Shown one piece after another: positions 7,966-16,100 of a stretch of 26,345 nucleotides of DNA. The notes under the pieces are model-generated. The model saw only the letters and a list, made by a program, of their open reading frames with translations, was not told where the DNA came from and made no database searches. This stretch comes from Bordetella parapertussis. GTDB lineage: Bacteria; Pseudomonadota; Gammaproteobacteria; Burkholderiales; Burkholderiaceae_C. The stretch's first letter is position 1. Every line of letters begins with the position of its first letter. A program made the translations under genes and the position numbers. The stretch is from the NCBI GenBank assembly GCA_945900695.1, contig CAMDJU010000006.1, forward strand, positions 1 to 26,345, in the 5' to 3' direction.

Positions 7966-10142
7966 GCATGGACGAAGCCAGCGGGCGCACCTACAGCGAC
8001 ACATGGCACCGTGTGGCCAGTGTGCGCGCTTGTCTGCGCAGCAGCGTTCGCGCGCACAAACAAATTTTTCGCGGCGAAGAGTGGGTGGTGTTGCGCGATA
8101 GCCTGGGCAGCGAATTCTTCCGCGTCACAGCTGCCGCCTATGCTTTTTTAAGCCGCATGGGCCCGCAACGCACCATTGACGAGGTCTGGTCCGAATTGAT
8201 CGAGGCCGAACCCGAGTCGTCATTGACCCAAGAAGAGGTGGTGCAGTTGCTCGGGCAGTTGCACCTGTCCAACTTGTTGCAGTTTGACCGTGGCGCTGCG
8301 GCTGCCAGTTTGTTTGAGCGTCTCCGCCAGCGCCGCAGCCGTGAAATCAAAGCCGTTTTGTTGGGCTTTTTGTCCATCAAATTGCCCTTGTTTGATCCGG
8401 ACCGGGTGCTGGAGAAGTGCTTGCCCTTGATCCGCATGGTGTTTGGCCCGGTGGGCGCGTGTGTCTATGCGGCACTGATCCTGTGGGGCTTGAAAGCCTT
8501 GGCCGATGAGTCCGATCACTTGTTCGACCAATCTGCAGGTTTGCTTGCGCCCGCCAATTTGGGCCTGTTGTACATCGGCATGGTGATCGCCAAGCTGGTG
8601 CACGAATTTGGCCATGCAGCCGCTTGCAAGCGCTTTGGTGGCGAGGTGCACAAGATGGGCGTCATGTTTCTCATGTTTGCGCCGCTGCCCTACATGGATG
8701 CGACCGCGAGTTGGGGCTTTCGCAGCCGCTTTCAGCGCTTGTTGGTGGGTTTCTCTGGGGTGCTCAGCGAATTGGCCGTGGCGGCTGTGGCGGTCCTCAT
8801 TTGGGCCCATACGGCGCCAGGCGTGGTGAACGCGCTGGCTTACAACGTCATATTTGTGGCCAGTGTCTCGACGGTGCTGTTCAACCTCAATCCCTTGATG
8901 CGGTTTGATGGCTACCACATGCTGGTCGACTACTTGGATGTGCCCAATTTGTTTCAACGCTCGCGCGACCAACTCAAGTACCTGGGCGAGCGTTGGGTGT
9001 TGGGCGTGAAAAACGTCCAACCCGTGGCGCGCACCGCCACAGAGGCCTGGTTGTTGCCTGTGTATGGTGTGTTGAGCCTGGGGTATTGGGTGGTCCTGAT
9101 GTCCACCATCATCTTTTTTATCGCCGAGCAGTATTTGGATTTGGGTGTCGCCTTGGCATGGCTGATGTTTTTCACTTCAGTGGTATTGCCGCTTTTCAAA
9201 TTCTCCAAGTACCTGTTGGCCAGCCCAAAGTTGCAGCATCAGCGCTTGCGCACCGGTGGCATCACCGTGGGCATCCTCAGCCTCAGTTTGGGTTTGTTGG
9301 CGGCGGTGCCCATGCCCGATCGGGTGCGGGTCAAAGGCGTGATGCAAGCCAATTTTTCGCGCGAGCTCTACAGCGACGCTGGTGGCGCTTTGGTGCGGTT
9401 GGTGGCCCAACCGGGCCAATGGGTGATGGCTGGCCAAGTTTTGGCCCAATTGGAAAACCCCGAGCTGGCATTTGAAATCATATCCGCACAACAGCAACGC
9501 GAGCAGTTGTTGGCGCAAGAGTTGCAGGCCATCGCGTCATCGGTGGCCAATATCGAGCCGATTGAGCGCCAGCGCGAAGCCACAGAGCAAAAAATCGCCG
9601 AGTTACGGCGCCAACAACAAGCTTTGACGGTGATCGCACCCATTGATGGGATTTGGAGCGCCACCGAACTCGACGCCAGCCGTGGCCAATGGGTGGCCCG
9701 GGGCGGCAGCTTGGGCACGGTGGTCGATGACCGCGAGTGGCGCTTTGTGGCGGTGGTGCCGCAAATCAACACCCACTTGTTTGAAGCTGGTCTGTTGGCG
9801 ACGGAAATCCGAATCCGTGGTCAACAAGAATTCAATCTTCAGTCGGCCAAAACCGAAGTGATGCCGTTTGAGCAAGGGCTTTTGCCCTCTCCAGCGCTGG
9901 GCATGCAAGGGGGCGGCGAAATTGCCGTCCAGCCCAACGACCCCAAAGGCTTGACTGCCGCCGAACCGTTTTTCCGCATCCAGGCGCAATTGCCCGCACC
10001 ATCGGCCACGGGCCAAGACCAAGATTTGCGCCGCTTGCATGGCCGCGTGGGAACGATGCGCATCACCTTGCCCGATTCCCCCTTGTTGTTCCAATGGGAG
10101 CGCAGTTTGCGCCAGTTCTTGCAACGGAAGTTCCGCGTATGA
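7962..10142 (+). CDS. PqqD-like / M50 (site-2 protease) / HlyD fusion membrane protein
   Basis: A 726-aa polytopic inner-membrane protein in three parts. Residues about 25-110 resemble PqqD, the leader-peptide-binding (RRE) fold: charged start VRAHKQIFRGEEWVVL, then FRVTAAAYAFLSRMGPQRTIDEVW and a helical end. Residues about 158-450 hold some eight transmembrane helices with the M50 zinc-protease signature HEFGH (H214, E215, H218) and the second metal motif NPLMRFDG (N310, D316), so the active site looks intact. From about 454 a periplasmic barrel-sandwich/HlyD-like part follows (LVRLVAQPGQWVMAGQVLAQ; later VIAPIDGIWSATELDASRGQW). This architecture matches proteins named 'putative peptide zinc metalloprotease' (YydH-like), found with peptide and protein export genes. 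It overlaps its neighbours at both ends. I infer it is the inner-membrane core of the exporter and may cleave the substrate; neither is shown. Confidence 0.9.
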   Translation: MSMDEASGRTYSDTWHRVASVRACLRSSVRAHKQIFRGEEWVVLRDSLGSEFFRVTAAAYAFLSRMGPQRTIDEVWSELIEAEPESSLTQEEVVQLLGQLHLSNLLQFDRGAAAASLFERLRQRRSREIKAVLLGFLSIKLPLFDPDRVLEKCLPLIRMVFGPVGACVYAALILWGLKALADESDHLFDQSAGLLAPANLGLLYIGMVIAKLVHEFGHAAACKRFGGEVHKMGVMFLMFAPLPYMDATASWGFRSRFQRLLVGFSGVLSELAVAAVAVLIWAHTAPGVVNALAYNVIFVASVSTVLFNLNPLMRFDGYHMLVDYLDVPNLFQRSRDQLKYLGERWVLGVKNVQPVARTATEAWLLPVYGVLSLGYWVVLMSTIIFFIAEQYLDLGVALAWLMFFTSVVLPLFKFSKYLLASPKLQHQRLRTGGITVGILSLSLGLLAAVPMPDRVRVKGVMQANFSRELYSDAGGALVRLVAQPGQWVMAGQVLAQLENPELAFEIISAQQQREQLLAQELQAIASSVANIEPIERQREATEQKIAELRRQQQALTVIAPIDGIWSATELDASRGQWVARGGSLGTVVDDREWRFVAVVPQINTHLFEAGLLATEIRIRGQQEFNLQSAKTEVMPFEQGLLPSPALGMQGGGEIAVQPNDPKGLTAAEPFFRIQAQLPAPSATGQDQDLRRLHGRVGTMRITLPDSPLLFQWERSLRQFLQRKFRV

Positions 10143-12172
10143 ACGCTCTGGACATTTCCACGCCCCCCATTGGGTCCACGCTCCTATCGGTGCGGTCTGC
10201 ACCGACGGAAAAATTGCGTGCCCTGGACAAATTGCCCGAAGGCTTGGACGCCTGGGTGGACCGTGCCCAAGGTTGGCTGCGGCGACGTCCGCACCAATCC
10301 AAGCCCTTGTGGCACCAAGCCCAGGCCTGCGCGCAGCAATGCACGGCCTATGCCGACTGGGACGACACGGCCTTGCAAGCAGCCTTGGTGTTGGCGCGTG
10401 AAAACTTGCGCCGCGACCCGGTCCATGCCAAGGGGCAATTGACGGTTGCACTGGCTTTGGTCGGGCAAGTGGCCAAGCGCGTCAAAGGCATGCAACCCTA
10501 CCCGGTGCAATTCATGGGGGCCTTGGCTTTGCACCACGGCTGGTTGGCCGAAATGGCGACTGGCGAGGGCAAGACCTTGACCGTGGCCCTGGCGGCGGTA
10601 TTGGCCGGTTGGAGTGGACGGCCCTGCCATGTCATCACCGCCAACGACTATTTGGCCGAGCGCGATGCAGACAGCATGCGGCCTTTGTACGCCGCCTGTG
10701 GTGTCAGCCTGGCCTCGGTGTATGAGGGGGTTGAGGCCCAGGAGCGACCGGCACGCTATGCGGCCGATGTGGTGTACGTCACGCCCAAAGATTTGCTGGC
10801 CGACTATTTGCGCGACCAACTCGCCGCTGGCACCGGTCGCGACGAACCATGGCGAGCGTTCCAGCGCTGGATGGGCCTGCCCGAAGCCCTGGCGCAAGAG
10901 CCCACGCTTTTGGTTCGGGGGCTGCACACGGCCATCGTGGACGAGGCCGATAGCGTGTTGATTGACGAGGCGGTCACACCGCTGATTTTGTCAACACGCC
11001 GACCCAGCCGCGGCTTGAGCGAGGCTGTGGTGCTGTTGGCCCAACTCGCCCCCAACTTGGTGGCTGGTCAAGACTACGAATGTACCCAGCGCACGCGCAG
11101 TGTGCGGTTGCGCCAAGGCGCCATCGATGCCTTGGACCGCTTGGCCTCCGATTTGCCCTCGGTCTGGCGCCCGGCCCCACGGCGCGAGGAGTTGTTGCGC
11201 CAGGCCTTGCAGGTGCATGCCTTTTTTCGCTTGGGTCACCAATACTTGGTGCAAGACGGCGAGGTGGTGTTGCTCGACGAGTTCACTGGGCGCATGACGC
11301 CCGGGCGCACCTTGACGGCTGGATTGCACCAAGCGGTCGAGGCCAAAGAAGGATTAACCATCACCGATCCCAACGAATCCATGAGTCAAATGAGTTTTCA
11401 GGCTTTTTTCCGGGGCTTCAGCCGTTTGTCGGGGAGCTCGGGCACGGTGTGGGAAGCCGTGGATGAGTTGTGGCGGGTCTACCGCTTGCGTGTGGCGCGC
11501 ATTCCCACCCACCGCCCCCGTTTGACCATCACCCGGCCGGCCCAATTGGTGCTCACTGCGGCAGACAAATGGTCGGCCGTGGTGGATGAGGTGGTAGCGG
11601 TGCAAAAAACCGCGCGCGCCGTCTTGGTGGGTGTGCGCAGCGTGGAGGCCAGTGAAACATTGGCTCGCTTGTTGGCCGACAAACAGGTTTCGGTGGCGGT
11701 GCTGAATGCGGTGCACCATGCCGATGAAGCCTCCATCGTGGCGCAAGCCGGTCAGCCCGGGCGCGTCACCATCGCCACCAACATGGCTGGCCGGGGTACC
11801 GACATTGGATTGGATCCGCTGGTGGAAAAAAACGGTGGCCTGCATGTGATCATTGCCGAAGTCAACGAGTCCACCCGCATCGACCGCCAACTGGCTGGGC
11901 GCTGTGGCCGCCAAGGCGACCCAGGCAGTGTGTCGATGTACCTGTGCTTGTCCGACAACTTGGCCGCACGTTACCTGCCGGCACTGGCCCGGTATTTGTT
12001 GGCCTTGATCAAGGCCTATGGATCCACCGCCGCGCCAGCTTGCGCACGACTGGCTTTCGTCTGGGCCCAACGCCGGTGTGAACGTGATGCCTTTGAGCGG
12101 CGCTTTGCCGTGTTGCGCAACGACGATTGGCTGGCCTCGGCGTTGCCCTTTGCGCGCAGAGGTGCCGCATGA
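10139..12172 (+). CDS. Short SecA-like ATPase (accessory, C-terminally reduced)
   Basis: A 677-aa DEAD-type motor clearly related to the preprotein translocase ATPase SecA. Motifs: Walker A GEGKT (142-146), Walker B DEAD (268-271) followed by SVLIDEAVTPLILS, a preprotein-crosslinking-domain region, the signature GLHQAVEAKEG, then motif V GRGTD (551-555) and motif VI AGRCGRQGD (586-594). Both nucleotide-binding domains are therefore complete. Normal SecA has about 800-900 residues. Here the protein stops soon after motif VI, with a segment (LAFVWAQRRCERDAFERRF) aligning to the first part of the helical scaffold. The helical wing, two-helix finger and zinc/SecB-binding tail are missing. It starts inside the M50 stop (ATGA) with GGA upstream, and ends inside the next start. 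It is unlikely to be the housekeeping SecA; a dedicated motor for the giant substrate is the natural inference. Confidence 0.93.
   Translation: MNALDISTPPIGSTLLSVRSAPTEKLRALDKLPEGLDAWVDRAQGWLRRRPHQSKPLWHQAQACAQQCTAYADWDDTALQAALVLARENLRRDPVHAKGQLTVALALVGQVAKRVKGMQPYPVQFMGALALHHGWLAEMATGEGKTLTVALAAVLAGWSGRPCHVITANDYLAERDADSMRPLYAACGVSLASVYEGVEAQERPARYAADVVYVTPKDLLADYLRDQLAAGTGRDEPWRAFQRWMGLPEALAQEPTLLVRGLHTAIVDEADSVLIDEAVTPLILSTRRPSRGLSEAVVLLAQLAPNLVAGQDYECTQRTRSVRLRQGAIDALDRLASDLPSVWRPAPRREELLRQALQVHAFFRLGHQYLVQDGEVVLLDEFTGRMTPGRTLTAGLHQAVEAKEGLTITDPNESMSQMSFQAFFRGFSRLSGSSGTVWEAVDELWRVYRLRVARIPTHRPRLTITRPAQLVLTAADKWSAVVDEVVAVQKTARAVLVGVRSVEASETLARLLADKQVSVAVLNAVHHADEASIVAQAGQPGRVTIATNMAGRGTDIGLDPLVEKNGGLHVIIAEVNESTRIDRQLAGRCGRQGDPGSVSMYLCLSDNLAARYLPALARYLLALIKAYGSTAAPACARLAFVWAQRRCERDAFERRFAVLRNDDWLASALPFARRGAA
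12158..12162 (+). promoter_or_regulatory. Ribosome binding site of the 310-aa gene
   Basis: AGAGG inside the end of the secA-like gene, six bases before the ATG at 12169. It supports this start over in-frame codons further upstream. Confidence 0.65.
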
Positions 12173-13101
12173 CGCACCCAACAACTGCGCACATCGTGGC
12201 CTGGCCCAATTGGCGCCCTGCCGCTGTCGCGGCTTTGCGCGCCATGCTCGCCGAGATCGAAGGCTTGGCCATCACCGGGGGCGAATCATCGGTTCGGTTT
12301 TCCCCTGGATCGGTGGAGTTCGGGCGCTGGTTGGCTGGTTTCTCCCCGTCGGGGGTCTCGGTGAAGCGCTTGATGACTTTGCCCGACCGTTTAGGGCTGC
12401 CAGAACCCTGGGCAGAAACGTTTCGCAGCCAGTGCCAGCGGGCGCGCCAAATTTACCTGTCGGTGGAGCAAACCCGCGCCCATGTGGTGGCCAAGGTGTA
12501 TTGGGAGCACGCCCTCGCGGCCGTGGACCAGCGCCACCACGCGCCCGCACAGCGTGGGGTTGCATTGCACATCGAGTCCTGCAAATGGCGGGTGGACACG
12601 CCCGGCACAACCCCGCGCAGCACCGAGTATTGGCGCATGTCTGGGTTGGATGGCCCCGGCACGGTGGCCTTGCTGCAAACGGCGCAGGACGTGGACACAG
12701 CATTGCAACCGGTGTACCGCAGCGTGGCCCAGGTGCTGGACAACGCGATGCGCATGGCGCCCGATTGGCATGGCCACCGGTTGCTGCTGGTGCGTGAGCC
12801 GGGCACCGCCCGACAAGGCTTGGGGGTGCGGTTTTACGGCAGCGAATGGCGCATCGATGACCTCGCGCCGCACTTGTCTTCCCTGTGGGAGTCATGGGAC
12901 CGCACTCCACAGGCTTGGCATCAAGCCTGCGCTCAGGTGGGCCCGCTCGAGCTGGGCTGGCTGCACGCGGGAATGGATGCGCAGTCCCAACCCTACCTCA
13001 CGATGTACGCAGCCTTGGACGCTGTTCAAACCCGCTCGGTTTTGCGGCGGCAAGCTTTCACGGACGCCGCAACCCTGACCCATTTGCACGAGAGTGTTTG
13101 A
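12169..13101 (+). CDS. Uncharacterised 310-aa cytosolic protein preceding the giant gene
   Basis: I do not recognise this family. The protein has no signal peptide, no transmembrane helix and no nucleotide-binding motif, so it is probably soluble and cytosolic. It is rich in Trp and His, with a mixed alpha/beta look: helical stretches around residues 15-30 and 85-125, strand-like parts such as LHIESCKWRVDT and LGVRFYGSEWRIDD. Its start overlaps the secA-like stop (ATGA) and its stop overlaps the giant start (TGATG at 13099-13103), so it is translated between motor and substrate. That position suggests a substrate-specific chaperone or targeting factor, by analogy with SecB-like or type III chaperones, but this is inference from neighbourhood alone. 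Codon use matches the upstream operon genes, not the giant gene. Confidence 0.8.
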   Translation: MTHPTTAHIVAWPNWRPAAVAALRAMLAEIEGLAITGGESSVRFSPGSVEFGRWLAGFSPSGVSVKRLMTLPDRLGLPEPWAETFRSQCQRARQIYLSVEQTRAHVVAKVYWEHALAAVDQRHHAPAQRGVALHIESCKWRVDTPGTTPRSTEYWRMSGLDGPGTVALLQTAQDVDTALQPVYRSVAQVLDNAMRMAPDWHGHRLLLVREPGTARQGLGVRFYGSEWRIDDLAPHLSSLWESWDRTPQAWHQACAQVGPLELGWLHAGMDAQSQPYLTMYAALDAVQTRSVLRRQAFTDAATLTHLHESV

Positions 13102-16100
13102 TGAAAAAAATCAAAAGTCGACCCTTTCATTTCATCTCGGGTGCATTTCGCCGCAGCCGCAGCACGGTCGAGCGTTTGGAAGACCGCATCTTGCTATCGG
13201 CAGAGCCATTGGTGCAGTTCAACCGCGTGGACAGCGAACAAGCCCTGGTGGTGGAAAACCTGGCGCACCAGGTCGATCCCCGGCCGATCGACTCGCTGGA
13301 CATCGCCACCATTTCCAGCATCGCCAGCTTGATCGACTTGACCAAACCACAAGCAGATCAAAGCAGCAAATTCAATTGGACGGGCTCGACCTCGTCGTTG
13401 CTCAAACTCAACTCCCAGTTGTCCGCCCTGGTGCTGGACTTGGGCGAAGGCTCCAGCCAGATGAGCCTGAGCAATGACGGCAACGGCATGCTGAGGCTTT
13501 CGCGCCTCGATGACCAGGTGCCCAAGCAGGGCGAAAACCCGTACGACTTCGTTTTTGCCAAACCCACCAGCATTTTGGGCATCCGCGGCGAAGGCGGCCT
13601 GGACCGCCTGATCATCGACAACGTCGACCTGGGTGCGACCAGTCTGTCGGTCGACGCCGAGTCGATCTCCATCCCAAGCACCAGCACGCTGACTGGACAA
13701 AACAATGTGCTGCTGATGGCCCGCGACAGCTTCGCGGGCGACCTCGGCCAGCTCACCGTTGGCGCCGACGATCTGGAACTCAGCGCGAGCATTGATGTGG
13801 CCGGCAGCATGCAGGTGGTGGGCAATGTGGTGCTGGCCGCGCAGGTCTCGGTCGAGCTCGAGCAGGAGGTCACGCTGACCGGCTACTACGCGGTCAATGG
13901 CAGCACCACCGCGCGGGTGCGTGTGGCCGATGGCGCAAGCATCACCGCGCAGACCCTGGCCTTGAGCGCCATCACCGAGTCGCGCTGGGCACTGGCAGCC
14001 AACGACGGCCTGATCGGCGGACGGCTGGCCCTCGATCTGACCCAGACCACCGAGTCGCTGGTCGAAGGCGGCGTGGACATCAGCGTCGCGCCCGAGGCCG
14101 ACGCCGAAGGCAACCTGGGCGTGGGATTGCTGATCGAGGCGATCGATTGGACCGATGCCTCGGTGGTGCTTGACATGGCCGATGGCAAGATCACCGGTCT
14201 GAGCAAGGAAACCAAAGCAGGCCAGGCGCTCGAGGGCTTCGAGCTGGGTTGGACGCAGATCGATGTGGTGCGCAAGACAGTGGCGGGGCTGGGCAGCCAA
14301 GAGGACACGGCCAATCCCACGCGCATCAGCAGCGCCGACGGCCTGGTGCACATTGCCGCGGCCAGCCTCGATGGTGCCGGCAACGAAGATGGCGAGAACG
14401 CCGGCGTCTACGGCTCGGTGATGTCGTCCCTGGTGGGCTTGCACATCAACAATATTGACCACGATGTGCAGGCCTTCGTGGCCAATTCCGCCCTGGAAGT
14501 GGGCGCGCTCAATGTCTATGCGCTCAACGAAACCAGCGCTGTGGCCAATGGCAAGATCGCACGCAACAAGGTCGAAGGCAGCACCGAGGCCTGGATCAAA
14601 GGCGCCGACCTGAGCAGCAGCGGAGCGGTTGCGCTGATCGCGCAGGACCTGGCCAGTTTTACCGCCACCAGCGAAGGCTTTTCGGCCGATATCCCCAAGC
14701 TCGACACGCTCAAGGTGGGCATCGCCTCGACCACCAACACGGTCAATCGCAAGGTCTCGGCGTACCTGCTCAGCAGCACAGTGAGCGCCAGCGACATGGC
14801 GGTGCTGGCCAGCAATGACAGCACCTTGAGCGTCTCGCTTGAATCGATGGCGGTGTTTGACAGCGAGGCCACAGAAGGTGAAGCCCCGGCTGAAGGCGGC
14901 GGCTCGGACATGCAAATGGCCTTTGGCGGCACTTTTGCCTGGAACCAGTTCAACGGCCAGGTGCTGGCCTATGTGGAGGACAGCACGCTGGAGACCACCG
15001 AGGGCGATCTGGCGGTGCAGGCGGTCAACAGCGCGGCGCTCGAGGCCCAAAGCAAGGCCGGCACTGCCGTCAGCTCCGGCGCCGCCGCAGGCGCGTCGCT
15101 CGCCTTCAACGCGGTCGGCTGGGACATGGGCAATATCGCTGCGGCCGGCCTCAACAGCATTTTGGGCACCGACATCGGCGCCACCGCCTCTCCCTTGCTG
15201 ACCCAGGCTTATGTGCGCGGCAGCGACCTCACGGTGGCCGGCGAGATGAGCGTGAGCGCCGAAAACACCATGGGCATCGAGGCGCTGATCAGCAACGCCG
15301 CCGATGTGCTGGGCGGCGGCACCGGCCTGTCGGTGGGCGCGGCCATGATCTTGGCGAGCAACCGGGTGCGCTCAGACACCCGCGCCTTTGTCGACGGTAA
15401 GAAGCAGTTGGCCGGTGCCGATCAGGCGCTGCTCGATGTCGGCGGCGGCTTGAGCGTGTCGGCCATTGACGATGCCGGCATCAGCGCCGACGTGTCGATG
15501 TCGTCCAATGTGGCGGGTGGCTCAGGCACGACGGTGGCCGCCGGCGGTGTGTTCTCGCTCAACGATGTGCGCTCGCAGGTGGCGGCCGATGCCTGGAGCC
15601 TGACGCTGACCACAGGCGCAGACGCCTCGATCACCGCCTCGGCGACTGCGCAGATTTCGGCGACCCTGAGCGGCGAGGTGGTGGCCTCGGCTGAGGAGGG
15701 CGCAGCCGATGAAGCCGCGGCCGAGCCAACCGCAGATGCCGGTGCCGATGCAGGATCGGGTGAAGCCGGGGGCAGCGGCGCCATCTCGGTGGCGGCCAAC
15801 GGCTTGATTGCCACCAACCGCATCCTGATCGATGCCGACGCCTCCTTGCGCGACAGCCTGGTCACCGTGGGTGGCAGTCTGGGCGTGGAGGCGGAAAACA
15901 CCGCCACCATCGACGCCGAAAACACCGCCAGCACCGAAAGCGCGGGCGTGGCCGCCGGCGTGGTGCTGGCCTTCAACACCATCGGCTGGAAGCCACAGAA
16001 CATCTTTTCGGCCGCCATCGACACCTTGATCGGCTCCGACGCACTGGGGCAGACCGACAGCGCCCAGTCGAGTGCCGAAATCACCAACACCACGCTCGAC

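Noticed and set aside
6229..8004. 591-codon minus-strand frame opposite the GAF/HlyD gene
   Set aside because: No recognisable domain, His/Gln-rich shadow translation; the plus frame has GAF, transmembrane and barrel-sandwich features.
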